A stretch of 64,000 bases of DNA from Robiginitomaculum sp. (GCA_030949705.1 JAUZSF010000021.1:124001-188000); one strand, 5' to 3'. Shown: positions 50,941-59,521, numbered from the stretch's first letter. Translations and numbers: made by a program. The notes: generated from the letters alone by a model not told the origin.

Positions 50941-52224
50941 ATGTTGCGTATCGTCCGGTTGGGCTTCGTCGCCCTTTTTAGCGTTTATCTTGTCTCCTGC
51001 ACGGCCCCCACAACGCCTGCTTCAAATGCCACTGAGGTCACCTCTGCCCCCACGGCCGAAGATACGGCGCGCGCCGCGCGTCTGGATGCTTTTTTGGCCA
51101 CCTTAAAAAGCGAAGGTATCATGCCCGGGGCTTCGGTGCTGATTTATAAAAATGGCAAAGAGGCCTATTTTGGCGTTTTTGGCGATCAGGACCGCGAAAC
51201 CGGCATCCCCTTTGCTCGTAATACGATCGAACGCATTTATTCCATGTCCAAACCAATCACCGGGGTTGCCCTGATGATGCTGTATGAGGAAGGCAAGTTT
51301 GCGCTGGATGATCCGATTGCCAAATACATGCCCGAATATGCCGATCTGAAGGTTTATGCCGGGGCCGATACAGATGGGCAGCCCATACTGGAACCCACCA
51401 ACCGCCCGGTCACCATTCGTGATTTGATGCGCCATACCGCCGGCATGACCTATGGTGTCTTTGGCGATACGCCGGTTGATAAAATGTATCGCGAAAAAGG
51501 CCTGCTGGGATATGATCGCACCAATGCACAGCTCAGTGCCGATCTGGGAACGGTACCGCTGCTCTTTCAACCGGGGAAAATCTGGCATTACAGCGTGGCC
51601 GTGGATGTGCAAGGCCGCCTGATCGAAGTGCTTTCGGGACAAAGTCTTGGCGAATTTCTGCAAAGCCGTATCTTTGAACCGCTGGGCATGAAGGAAACCG
51701 GCTTCACCGTTCGGGATGGCGAACAGGCCCGTCTGGGAGCGCTGTACCAGCTGACCAAAGAGGGAATGAAGCGCCTGGAAGACGATCCCCCCTTTATGGC
51801 CAACCAGCCGTTTTTGACCGATACCGCATTCGAAAGCGGCGGTGGCGGCCTGGTCTCGACCATTGATGATTACATGCGCTTTGCCCGTATGCTGCAAAAT
51901 GAAGGTGAACTGGACGGTGTGCGCCTGATCAAGCCGGAGACGCTGGCCTTGATGACTTCGGACCAGTTGGTGGGCATTAACCATGGCGATCTGGGCCAGA
52001 GCAATACTTTTGGACTGGATTTTGCCATCCGCACCAACAATCCAGACGGCCCCGCTTATACCCCCGGATCATTTTACTGGGGCGGCCTGGCCGGCACCTT
52101 CTTTTTTGTTGATCCCGAAAACGACCTGACCATGGTCCTCTTTGATCAAGTCATCGGCACCGATGCGATTAAACTGAGAGAACGGCTGGCCACGGCCATT
52201 TATGGCAACGCCGCGCCTTCCTAA
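50941..52224 (+). CDS. Serine beta-lactamase-like lipoprotein (class C/esterase family)
   Basis: 427 residues. Lipobox LVSC (Cys20), S-x-x-K at Ser101-Lys104 (YSMSK), Tyr217 in WHYSV as the Y-x-N equivalent (third position Val, not Asn), and WGGLAGTFFFVDP near the C-terminus. The family covers esterases, D-aminopeptidases and AmpC-type enzymes; the YSV motif favours an esterase or transesterase such as EstB rather than a true beta-lactamase. Confidence 0.86.
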   Translation: MLRIVRLGFVALFSVYLVSCTAPTTPASNATEVTSAPTAEDTARAARLDAFLATLKSEGIMPGASVLIYKNGKEAYFGVFGDQDRETGIPFARNTIERIYSMSKPITGVALMMLYEEGKFALDDPIAKYMPEYADLKVYAGADTDGQPILEPTNRPVTIRDLMRHTAGMTYGVFGDTPVDKMYREKGLLGYDRTNAQLSADLGTVPLLFQPGKIWHYSVAVDVQGRLIEVLSGQSLGEFLQSRIFEPLGMKETGFTVRDGEQARLGALYQLTKEGMKRLEDDPPFMANQPFLTDTAFESGGGGLVSTIDDYMRFARMLQNEGELDGVRLIKPETLALMTSDQLVGINHGDLGQSNTFGLDFAIRTNNPDGPAYTPGSFYWGGLAGTFFFVDPENDLTMVLFDQVIGTDAIKLRERLATAIYGNAAPS

Positions 52225-52229
52225 AAAAA

Positions 52230-52290
52230 ACGGCTGCGCCCCGGGGAGGGGAAATGGCGATCATCTCGCCAGCGCAGCCGCCAGGGTCAT
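52230..52290 (+). repeat. 61-bp element, copy 1
   Basis: Shares about 57 of 61 bases with the copy at 53581, same orientation; the first 32 bases are identical. It can fold with outer arms CGGCTGCGC (52231-52239) and GCGCAGCCG (52272-52280) and inner TGGCGA/TCGCCA. Read on the minus strand the stem is followed by T8 (52223-52230), so this copy may also end transcription of the AhpD-like gene. Confidence 0.85.
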
Positions 52291-52319
52291 GGGCCCTGTT
52301 CTTTGTGTTGGCCATTTAG
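52254..52319 (+). CDS. Candidate micro-protein, 21 residues (copy 1)
   Basis: ORF starting ATG 52254 after GGGGAGGGGAA, ending TAG 52317-52319. Peptide begins MAIISPAQPPGS and ends WALFFVLAI, a Pro-rich head and a hydrophobic tail. Compared with the ORF at 53605, differences are ATC/ATT and GCG/GCA (silent), ATC/GTT (Ile/Val), and a 3-nt indel before a shared Trp-x-Leu. No function known. Short length keeps confidence modest. Confidence 0.45.
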   Translation: MAIISPAQPPGSWALFFVLAI

Positions 52320-52328
52320 AGCGTGTCG

Positions 52329-52883
52329 CTAGACGGCTTTGCCTTGCACCATTTGCACAACCGGGTAGTAGCCATGTTCAGCGATCATAGTGCCAGCCTG
52401 TGCAAAAACCTGTGCATTGCCATATATGCCCATACCGTCGACCAAACGATTGAGGAAACTGAACAGGGAAACCACTTTAATCACATCCTCAATACCTTGG
52501 TCTGACCAACCAGCTTTTTGCATATTCTCAATATCATTTTTTGCCACGGCACCTGGGCTGCGAGTCAATTTTTTGGCAAAATCCAGCGCTGCCTGTGTAG
52601 AGGCATCAGCACTTTTACCGGCTTCGACCGCCGCGATTACAGCATCGTCTATTTGCAAATTGGCCAACACCGCGCGGTGAGAACCACAGCAATAGTGACA
52701 GTTATTGAGTGTAGAGACATAAAGGGCGATCATTTCGCGCTGTGGGACATGCAGAGTGGATTCTCCACTCATGATCTCCGCCATTAATTGCGTAAAAGGA
52801 AGATAGCCAGCTGGATCATGCATAAATATATCGACAACCCCCTGGAAATTAACTGTATGGCCAAGAAATGACATGGTTTTCAT
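52329..52883 (-). CDS. AhpD-like / carboxymuconolactone decarboxylase family protein
   Basis: 184 residues. Active-site pattern Glu50...Cys62-His-Tyr-Cys65-Cys66-x2-His69 (NCHYCCGSH) as in AhpD peroxidase-type proteins, plus one extra Cys. C-terminal helices with DVIKVVSLFSFLNRLVDGMGI. Likely a thiol-dependent peroxidase or reductase. Divergent from a TetR gene with a shared palindromic operator, so probably under its control. Confidence 0.87.
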   Translation of the reverse strand: MKTMSFLGHTVNFQGVVDIFMHDPAGYLPFTQLMAEIMSGESTLHVPQREMIALYVSTLNNCHYCCGSHRAVLANLQIDDAVIAAVEAGKSADASTQAALDFAKKLTRSPGAVAKNDIENMQKAGWSDQGIEDVIKVVSLFSFLNRLVDGMGIYGNAQVFAQAGTMIAEHGYYPVVQMVQGKAV

Positions 52884-52920
52884 CCTGTGATAGTTAGAGT
52901 GGAGATAAAATTATTAAATT

Positions 52921-52934
52921 ACGTTACGTAACGT
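52921..52934. promoter_or_regulatory. Palindromic TetR operator candidate
   Basis: Perfect 14-bp palindrome ACGTTACGTAACGT centred between the divergent AhpD-like gene (start 52883) and TetR gene (start 52957). Confidence 0.7.
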
Positions 52935-52956
52935 TTCATATACAAGTGAGTTCGCC

Positions 52957-53571
52957 TTGACAAGTGAATATTCTGAAAATGCACGCCCCCTGCGTCGCCC
53001 TGGGCGCCCGCGCAGCGAACAAGCGCGCCTGTCTATCTTGGGCACTACGGCAAAAATGATGGAAGATCTGCCCATCCGATCCATCACCATTGATGGCATC
53101 GCCAAAGCAGCCAATGTTGGCAAACCCACGATTTATCGCTGGTGGGATTCTAAATGCGCGCTGGTTATGGACGCTTTTCTGGAACGAATGACACCAGCAT
53201 CCCCCCCCAAACCCGATACTGATATCACCCAGAATCTGGTGAACTTACTCAAAGGCACAATTGAACACTTGCGAGGACGCGAAGGTGAAATCGTTGCAGA
53301 GATCATTGGTGAAGGACAGTCAGATCCCCATATTCTGGAAGAATTTCATACACGATTTTTTTGCCAAATCCTGAAGCCGGCCCGCCAGATAATTGAGCGC
53401 GCAAAAGAAATCGGAATGATTGATCAAAACCTGGACACCAACTTGGCATTAGATATACTTTATGGACCTATTTATTATCGCCTTCTTGTTAGACATCAGC
53501 CACTGGACGATCATTTCACCCAGTCGTTGCCTGGGCGCGTAGTCTCGGCCTTACAATTATCCGCGTCCTGA
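52957..53571 (+). CDS. TetR family transcriptional regulator
   Basis: 204 residues. HTH at about 43-62: ITIDGIAKAANVGKPTIYRWW, preceded by RRPGRPRSEQAR. C-terminal ligand domain of the TetR_C_11-like type (EIVAEIIGEGQSDPHILEEF). Start is TTG 52957; no ATG or GTG is available in frame nearby. Likely represses itself and the AhpD-like gene. Confidence 0.87.
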   Translation: MTSEYSENARPLRRPGRPRSEQARLSILGTTAKMMEDLPIRSITIDGIAKAANVGKPTIYRWWDSKCALVMDAFLERMTPASPPKPDTDITQNLVNLLKGTIEHLRGREGEIVAEIIGEGQSDPHILEEFHTRFFCQILKPARQIIERAKEIGMIDQNLDTNLALDILYGPIYYRLLVRHQPLDDHFTQSLPGRVVSALQLSAS

Positions 53572-53580
53572 ATGCCCTGA

Positions 53581-53641
53581 ACGGCTGCGCCCCGGGGAGG
53601 GGAAATGGCGATTGTTTCGCCAGCACAGCCGCCAGGGTCAT
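53581..53641 (+). repeat. 61-bp element, copy 2
   Basis: Second copy, direct orientation, 1351 bp from copy 1. One base of the outer stem is unpaired here (G to A) and the inner loop differs, while the coding reading is preserved. No T-run on either side, so terminator function is less likely for this copy. Confidence 0.85.
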
Positions 53642-53676
53642 TTTGGCCCCTTATGATCGTTTACGGGCCATCATGA
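53605..53676 (+). CDS. Candidate micro-protein, 23 residues (copy 2)
   Basis: ATG 53605 after GGGGAGGGGAA; TGA at 53674-53676. Begins MAIVSPAQPPGS, then FWPLMIVYGPS. Shares the Pro-Pro-Gly and the Trp-x-Leu with copy 1. Overlaps the 3' end of the convergent methyltransferase gene by 26 nt. Confidence 0.42.
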   Translation: MAIVSPAQPPGSFWPLMIVYGPS

Positions 53677-54496
53677 CCACGGGTGTAATGCACCGGGCTT
53701 GCAGGTTCTTCATAGTGTTGCGGATTTTCAACGGGGCATCGGCCCCCATCACCACATGCACGCCCAAAGGCGGTGGTGTTTGGTCTGCGCCCGGTGACGC
53801 TTTTTGGAAAAAAGCCCGGGCCATATCCCCATGGTCTTCCTCGCGGATCAGCTCAAAGCCCGCCTCGTGCAGCAAGGCGCGCATTTGCGCCGGTGTTTTT
53901 AAAAAGCTGGTTTTCTCGCTGGTGGCCCAAGGGGCGGGATAGGCCAGCGCCTTATCATTGGTACGCATCACATCATATATGGCAAAATCAGCACCTGGCT
54001 TTAATACCCGCGCAGCCTCTGCATACAACGCCACCCGGTCCTCTATATTCATGGCCACATGCAAGGTGATCGCACCGTCAAAGGTTTCATCCTCGAAGGG
54101 CAGCCCGCACGCATTGGCCACCTGAAATTGCAATCGCTCTTCCATGCCACAACGGGCAGTCAGAGTTTTGGCAACGTCAATATATTCCGGGGTCAGATCA
54201 ATGCCGGTCACCCGGCACCCGGTTTCCGCCACCAGTGTGCGGGCCGCGCCGCCAATGCCACAGCCAATATCCAATACCTGGTCCCCCGCCTTGATGTTCA
54301 TCATAGAGAGGATGCGCAAGGTCATCTCGCGACCACCAATGTGAAACTCGTCCACAGGGGTTAAATCCGCCGCCTTGACTTTTTCTGGATCAAGACCCGC
54401 AGCACACAGACCTGCATCAATACGGTCCAACAAACCGTCATCCTGATAGTGACTGATGATATTTTTATCTTGGGTTTTCATAAGCTGATCTTTCAT
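53651..54496 (-). CDS. Class I SAM-dependent methyltransferase
   Basis: 281 residues. Motif I VLDIGCGIGG (74-83), acidic Asp100 in VTGIDLTPEYI, motif near LPFEDETFDGAITLHV, and RVLKPGADFAIYDV. Resembles small-molecule or ubiquinone/sarcosine-type methyltransferases (UbiE/CoQ5 fold). ATG 54496 overlaps the MAPEG stop as TAATG, so the two are coupled. Substrate unknown. Confidence 0.88.
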   Translation of the reverse strand: MKDQLMKTQDKNIISHYQDDGLLDRIDAGLCAAGLDPEKVKAADLTPVDEFHIGGREMTLRILSMMNIKAGDQVLDIGCGIGGAARTLVAETGCRVTGIDLTPEYIDVAKTLTARCGMEERLQFQVANACGLPFEDETFDGAITLHVAMNIEDRVALYAEAARVLKPGADFAIYDVMRTNDKALAYPAPWATSEKTSFLKTPAQMRALLHEAGFELIREEDHGDMARAFFQKASPGADQTPPPLGVHVVMGADAPLKIRNTMKNLQARCITPVVMMARKRS

Positions 54497-54900
54497 TAAA
54501 GCGTCTGGGACAGGAGATGCCAGGCCATCGCCATGGTCGCATACAGCCCCAGAAAATAAGACATTGTACGTAAAAACGGAGCTTTGGTAATGCTCATGGG
54601 CCAGTGCAATAAACGCGCCCAGAAATAAACCTGCGTCCATATGGCCGTGCTGGCATTACCATTGTTGGTGATCACCACTGCCAGTGCAATCGGTGCAAAC
54701 AGGGTCAAGTTTTCAAATGAATTCATATGTGCCCGATAGGCCCGATGCGCCCAAGCCTTATCGAAAGGGGCATCGCCAGGCAGAGGGTTTAAAAATACCT
54801 GGAGCAACCCGATTTTTCCAATTCGGTAGATCGCATACGGCACCACTTGCAGCGTGCTTAAAATGACGGTCAGAACCAGCCAGTATATTTCCGGTGCCAT
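54496..54900 (-). CDS. MAPEG-type membrane protein
   Basis: 134 residues, about four membrane helices: IYWLVLTVILSTLQVVPYAIY, then RAHMNSFENLTLFAPIALAVVI (MAPEG hallmark), WARLLHWPM, and a C-terminal helix. Family members are glutathione-dependent or eicosanoid-type enzymes; bacterial ones are mostly uncharacterised. AGGAAAAGATC before ATG 54900. Divergent from HxlR. Confidence 0.86.
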   Translation of the reverse strand: MAPEIYWLVLTVILSTLQVVPYAIYRIGKIGLLQVFLNPLPGDAPFDKAWAHRAYRAHMNSFENLTLFAPIALAVVITNNGNASTAIWTQVYFWARLLHWPMSITKAPFLRTMSYFLGLYATMAMAWHLLSQTL

Positions 54901-54963
54901 GATCTTTTCCTGTCCATACATTGCATCACCTGACGTGAATGCATAAAGTTTCAAAACGTGTTT

Positions 54964-55019
54964 ACTTGTGATATGCAAGTGATGAAGGCAACATACCCAA
55001 CAACTTGCTATTTGCAAGT
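54964..55019. promoter_or_regulatory. Twin HxlR operator candidates
   Basis: Two 17-bp inverted repeats: ACTTGTGATATGCAAGT (54964-54980) and ACTTGCTATTTGCAAGT (55003-55019), centres 39 bp apart. They lie between the divergent MAPEG-methyltransferase pair and the HxlR gene; the second ends 19 bp before the HxlR GTG. Confidence 0.75.
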
Positions 55020-55038
55020 GTTATTTTCAGGATTTTTT

Positions 55039-55470
55039 GTGACCCGATCAAAATCCAAACGGCAAACCGGATGCCCGATCGCCTTTGCGCTGGATACCTT
55101 TGGCGACAAATGGAGCCTGATTATCATTCGCGACATGCTGATGCGGGGCAAGGAAACCTATGGGGAATTTCTGGCGGCTGATGAAAAAATTGCCACCAAT
55201 ATATTGGCAGATCGATTACAGCATCTACAGGACGAGGGTTTGATTGAAAAAAGCCGCGATCCGCAAAATCGTCGGCGTTTCCTCTACCGCCTGACCCCCA
55301 AGGGGCTGGATCTGGCCCCGATTGTGCTGGAAATGGTGCGTTGGAGCGCGGCCTATGACCCCAACACCAAGGCAAGCCAAGCGGTAGTCACGCGCATACA
55401 ATCAGACCGTGAAGGCCTGTTGAAAGATATTATACAAAAGAGCCAGCGTTCTCAGGATGAGGGCCGGTGA
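55039..55470 (+). CDS. HxlR family transcriptional regulator
   Basis: 143 residues. Winged-helix HxlR pattern: CPIAFALDTFGDKWSLIIIRDML, YGEFLAADEKIATNILADRLQHLQDEGLI, RFLYRLTPKGLDLAPI. GTG 55039 preceded by AGGA. One Cys (position 12) near the N-terminus, as in redox or electrophile-sensing members. Likely controls the divergent MAPEG and methyltransferase genes. Confidence 0.9.
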   Translation: MTRSKSKRQTGCPIAFALDTFGDKWSLIIIRDMLMRGKETYGEFLAADEKIATNILADRLQHLQDEGLIEKSRDPQNRRRFLYRLTPKGLDLAPIVLEMVRWSAAYDPNTKASQAVVTRIQSDREGLLKDIIQKSQRSQDEGR

Positions 55471-55478
55471 TTGAAACT

Positions 55479-56852
55479 TCAGCCGTCCTTCAACAACGCA
55501 TCCAGACATTCAATCACCTGGGCAGAGGCCTTTTCCATGGCCGCAATTTCTGCCTGAGCCGCTTCACGGTCACCAGAGGCAAAGAGGGCCGCTGCCCGTT
55601 TACCATGGTCATGAACATCTTTGTGTGGCCCGGCCAGGGCACTAAATGCAGGGTTGTTGCGAACTGTTGGATCGTTTGGATTGTCATACCATTTGCCCAA
55701 ACGGCAAGAATGGTGATCCACCAATTCGCTCTCGGTCAGATTGTTTAATCCGACCATCATTTCAGACAAGTTCTTCTTCCACAGGAAATGATCTGATTTG
55801 GCACGCTGGCGCACAAACCCTTTGATATCACGGCCGTCCAGCTGACTAAACTGTTCGGTAATCAGGCCTTCCGAAGCCCCAACCGCCCGAATCACATCAT
55901 TGGCATGATCAGAGGCCGCATTGGCATGGCCGGCGACCACACTAACGTTTTCAGACAGTTCATTGGTAGCCTCGGTCTGCTCAGCCAGAACACCGGCCAA
56001 CTCACTCATACGAGCGGCATTGCCAGTAACCATTCCCTCGACCTCGTTGACCTTTTCACTCACTTGGGATGACAACGCTTCGCCCTGATCCACGGCGCCA
56101 CGGGCCTGGCTCACGGCACCCAGCAACTCGGCCATATCGGCGCTTAGCTGTGATATGTGTTTCTGGATATCTTCGGTGGCGGTTTGCGTCTGGCCGGAAA
56201 GCGCCTTGACCTCGCTGGCCACCACGGCAAAGCCGCGCCCGGCATCACCCGCCCGAGCCGCTTCAATGGTGGCGTTTAGTGCCAGCAAATTGGTCTGGCT
56301 GGCAATGGCTTCGATACTGCCGACAAATTCGCTGATCTGTTCGGCCGCCCGGGAAAGAATATTTACCCGTTCTTCCATACTGCCCATGGTTTCGGCGATC
56401 TGGTGGCTGGCGCTTTGCATGTCATTAATGGCATCGGCACTTTCGCGGCTTTTCATGGCTGCATTTTCCATTTCCTCTGACGAGGACTGGGCCGCCGTGC
56501 TGATCTGCCCGATCGAGGCGTTCAGCTCTTCAATGGCGGCGGCCATATTGCTGGCCCGATCGTTTACTTCACGAACGCTACCGGTAATTTTGGCAACCGC
56601 GGCCATGGCATCACTGGCCTGCATGGAAAACCCGACCGTGCGATTAAGATCCTGTTCGTCGCGGTGCGATATGGCTTTGGCGATTTTATGAAAGGCGGGT
56701 CGCAAGGGGGCGGGAAGACTGGCCTCTATATCGACCTTTTTGCCCGCAACCAACGCCTCAGCAACGCTTTCAATCTGCTTTATATCCAAGGAAATATCGG
56801 CCTCCGCATCCCCGGAAACCCGGGCATGTGGCCGTGAAGAAAAACTAGGCAT
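55479..56852 (-). CDS. Soluble methyl-accepting chemotaxis protein with CZB domain
   Basis: 457 residues, no membrane segment. Receptor signalling hairpin [20 protein letters not shown] and [18 protein letters not shown] (180-222) with long flanking coiled coils; C-terminal chemoreceptor zinc-binding (CZB) domain with His355, Cys383, His410 and His414 ([28 protein letters not shown]). CZB domains sense zinc or hypochlorous acid. Only 8 nt separates its stop from the HxlR stop (convergent). Confidence 0.93.
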   Translation of the reverse strand: MPSFSSRPHARVSGDAEADISLDIKQIESVAEALVAGKKVDIEASLPAPLRPAFHKIAKAISHRDEQDLNRTVGFSMQASDAMAAVAKITGSVREVNDRASNMAAAIEELNASIGQISTAAQSSSEEMENAAMKSRESADAINDMQSASHQIAETMGSMEERVNILSRAAEQISEFVGSIEAIASQTNLLALNATIEAARAGDAGRGFAVVASEVKALSGQTQTATEDIQKHISQLSADMAELLGAVSQARGAVDQGEALSSQVSEKVNEVEGMVTGNAARMSELAGVLAEQTEATNELSENVSVVAGHANAASDHANDVIRAVGASEGLITEQFSQLDGRDIKGFVRQRAKSDHFLWKKNLSEMMVGLNNLTESELVDHHSCRLGKWYDNPNDPTVRNNPAFSALAGPHKDVHDHGKRAAALFASGDREAAQAEIAAMEKASAQVIECLDALLKDG

Positions 56853-56948
56853 GAGCGTTCACCATTTTGTATCTGAGAAAGCAAGCCTGTACGCCTTCGG
56901 TTACCGTTTCACTAACAGCACGGTTAATGCGACGTTTTTGCACACCAT

Positions 56949-56978
56949 AAAAAACGGCCGCCGGTTTCCCGACGGCCG
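56949..56978 (-). terminator. Intrinsic terminator after the TonB receptor
   Basis: Minus strand stem of 10 bp (arms 56969-56978 and 56955-56964, one G-U pair), 4-nt loop, then T6 (56949-56954). Lies 27 nt after the receptor stop. Confidence 0.88.
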
Positions 56979-57004
56979 CTTCATTGCCTCTGGTGGGGGG
57001 AAGG

Positions 57005-59221
57005 TTAGCCACCAAAGCGTTTTTTCAGACGGATGCCAAATTCAGAACGATCATTGCTGACGACCACGCCAACAAAGCCGTTTTGTTGCAGGCGGCCAAC
57101 ATCATAGACTTCGTTGAAAATGTTTTCGCCATACAGGCCAATGGTCCAGCCACCTTCAACAGATTCATAATCCAGTGAAAAGCCAACCAGACCACGGCTT
57201 TTGATCAGCTCACCAGGATTGTTGATGGACTGGCCAAACATGCTGCTGCGATAGGAATAATCGGCGTTAAAGGTAATGTTGTTTCCATTTTCCAAAGGCA
57301 CCGAAATTTTAGGAGCCACCGATACGGTCCATTTTGGTGTCAGCGCCGGGCTGTCCCCTACCCCGATCCCAATGGTGCCCGGATCAACCTGGCGGATTTT
57401 CGCATCCATATAGCCCAAAGAGCCATTAATACTGACATTGTCGCTCAGGTATAACGTACCTTCGGCCTCAAAACCCTTGGAGCGGGACTTACCGGCGTTG
57501 GAAATAATGGTCACAAAACCGCCACCGGCCGTGGTATCCGAAAACGGCAGGGCCAGATTGTTATAATCGGTCCAGAATGCAGACAGCATCACGGTCAGAT
57601 AATTGGATACCCGCCCTTTCAGGCCAGCCTCGAAATTGGTGGATGTGGTTTTGTCAAAAGAGACAAATTGTGCAGGCCCACCAAAGGGACGTGGCGGGAA
57701 TCCACCGGTCTGATAGCCGCGCTGGATCTGTCCATAGACATAAATATCACCCTGCACGTTATAGCTGGCGTTCACATCCCAGGTAACCGCATCAAAGCTG
57801 CGGCTGAGGAATTTACGAGATGCAAAGGTCGGGAATTTTGCATCTGCATCCTTTTGGTCTTTGGAATACCGAATACCCGCACCGCCCGAGAAACGGGGGC
57901 TGAATTCATATTTCACATTGGCAAATCCGGCATAACTGTCCGTGGTCTGGTTCAGATCAAAAAACCCGAAATCCCCAAAGCCTTCAACCGCACCGGGGGT
58001 ATTAAACGGGCTGAACACCCAGGGGCCGGATTCGGTTTCACCAACTTCGTGGAAATAATAAAGCCCACTGACAAAATCCAATGCACCATACTGGCCATTT
58101 AACTGTAGTTCCAATGAGGTTTGCTGGGCATTGCCATTTTCTGGAAACTCCGAAAGATGCAGGGCCGTGGCATCATCATCCAGCCCGCCAGTATAATCAG
58201 AGCTGCGATAGCTGGCGATCATCTTGGCCGTCAGATTTTCACTGGTTTCCCATTCAGAGGTGATGGAAACGCCCATGGTCCGGTTGGTGGTGCTGTCCAG
58301 TCCCGCAACGGTGGTGTTATTGTCATCACGGTTGGCGGGCAACAGGCTGGGGTTCAGAAGTGGGAAACTGCCATTAAAAATATTGTTCGGATCGGGCCGC
58401 GCCACCGAGGCTGGAAAATCGATCGTGTAGGGCGACAGGCCGTTATGGGCGCTGGTGCCATCCAGCGAGAACAGCGTTGAGAACGTGCCACTGGGTTCCC
58501 ACCGGCCAACAATGCGGCCACTGAATTCATTGATCTCGCCTACGCGCTTGTCAGCGGTTGGCAGATTGAGGAAATCGCCAACCCCGTTGCGACGCTTGAA
58601 TGCCCCACTGGTGGAGAGAGCAAACTGGTCAGACATGGCAAAATTGGTGTAAAAGTCAGCGGCAACACGCCCCCGGGTTCCGCCTTTGACATTCGTGATA
58701 ACCACTTCTTCATCGCCCGGCTTTTTGGTGATGATATTTACCGCGCCGCCAAGGGTGTTACGGCCATAAAGCGTGCCCTGAGGACCGCGCAGCACTTCGA
58801 TGCGCTCAATATTACTCAAGGAAAGGTTAGAGCCCATTTGGCGGCCAAGATAGACACCATCGAGATAAACCCCCACCCCTGGATCGGTGGTGATGATATG
58901 GTCTTGCAGACCAATGCCACGAATAAACACCGCCGCCTGGGCCGTATTGCCCACCCCGTAACGGGTGATGGTCAGGTTGGGAACGTATTTGCCCACATCG
59001 TCCAGATTGGAGATATTGCGATCTTCCAGCAATTGCGGCGTAAAGGCGCTGATGGCGGCCGGCGTTTCAAGAAGACTTTCAGAGCGTTTACGCGCCGTGA
59101 CGATGATTTCATCCTCGCGGGCACTTTGTGCAAATGCCGGTGTGGTCATAAAGCCTTGCGATAATAAAATCGTCAGGCTGGTGAGGGCGGTGGCGCCCAG
59201 GCCAATGGATTTAAGTGACAT
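57005..59221 (-). CDS. TonB-dependent outer membrane receptor
   Basis: 738 residues. Signal peptide 1-31 (ending AFA), TonB box DEIIVTAR at 37-44, plug domain with VFIRGIGLQD, IERIEVLRGPQGTLYGRNTLGGAVNIIT, and a 22-strand barrel ending in a C-terminal aromatic/Gly tail (RLKKRFGG). Resembles the Pfam-wide iron/complex-substrate receptors of sphingomonad and related bacteria. Ligand unknown. ATG 59221 follows GGGGA. The 300-bp upstream gap holds its control region; nothing specific was recognised. Confidence 0.92.
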   Translation of the reverse strand: MSLKSIGLGATALTSLTILLSQGFMTTPAFAQSAREDEIIVTARKRSESLLETPAAISAFTPQLLEDRNISNLDDVGKYVPNLTITRYGVGNTAQAAVFIRGIGLQDHIITTDPGVGVYLDGVYLGRQMGSNLSLSNIERIEVLRGPQGTLYGRNTLGGAVNIITKKPGDEEVVITNVKGGTRGRVAADFYTNFAMSDQFALSTSGAFKRRNGVGDFLNLPTADKRVGEINEFSGRIVGRWEPSGTFSTLFSLDGTSAHNGLSPYTIDFPASVARPDPNNIFNGSFPLLNPSLLPANRDDNNTTVAGLDSTTNRTMGVSITSEWETSENLTAKMIASYRSSDYTGGLDDDATALHLSEFPENGNAQQTSLELQLNGQYGALDFVSGLYYFHEVGETESGPWVFSPFNTPGAVEGFGDFGFFDLNQTTDSYAGFANVKYEFSPRFSGGAGIRYSKDQKDADAKFPTFASRKFLSRSFDAVTWDVNASYNVQGDIYVYGQIQRGYQTGGFPPRPFGGPAQFVSFDKTTSTNFEAGLKGRVSNYLTVMLSAFWTDYNNLALPFSDTTAGGGFVTIISNAGKSRSKGFEAEGTLYLSDNVSINGSLGYMDAKIRQVDPGTIGIGVGDSPALTPKWTVSVAPKISVPLENGNNITFNADYSYRSSMFGQSINNPGELIKSRGLVGFSLDYESVEGGWTIGLYGENIFNEVYDVGRLQQNGFVGVVVSNDRSEFGIRLKKRFGG

Positions 59222-59521
59222 GGTTTTCCCCAAAATTGAGAGCGCAAATGGATATGCAAATTCATCTGCGCGGGATTTGCGAGATAGCCCCTCACGTTCC
59301 GCGAGTCCCCTGACCTTGTCAAAGCGCCTCAGCAAAAACTTGACCATTTGAACAGTTTTTTATGAAAACCGTTGCAAACCAGCACCACTCATTGGGGTAA
59401 ACCTGTTTAGGCCTTCTCCATTTATGACATATTTGCGAAGGTTTTATGAAACCATTTTGCAGGCAAAACCCCAAGGCAGATCAAGAGCCGGTAAGGGGTT
59501 ACGAAAGCCTAGGTTCAGGAC

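Noticed and set aside
50941-52224. True class C beta-lactamase (resistance gene)
   Set aside because: The S-x-x-K is present, but the Tyr motif is YSV rather than YxN and no K-T-G box was recognised; an esterase or peptidase role is more likely.
52230-53641. Integron attC sites bounding the AhpD-like/TetR pair
   Set aside because: The elements are palindromic and of suitable size, but the required outer RYYYAAC and GTTRRRY core sites are missing and no integrase is nearby.
56853-56945. CtrA-like TTAA pair upstream of the chemoreceptor gene
   Set aside because: The half-sites are spaced by 8 rather than 7 and the second is TTAG, so it does not fit the consensus.
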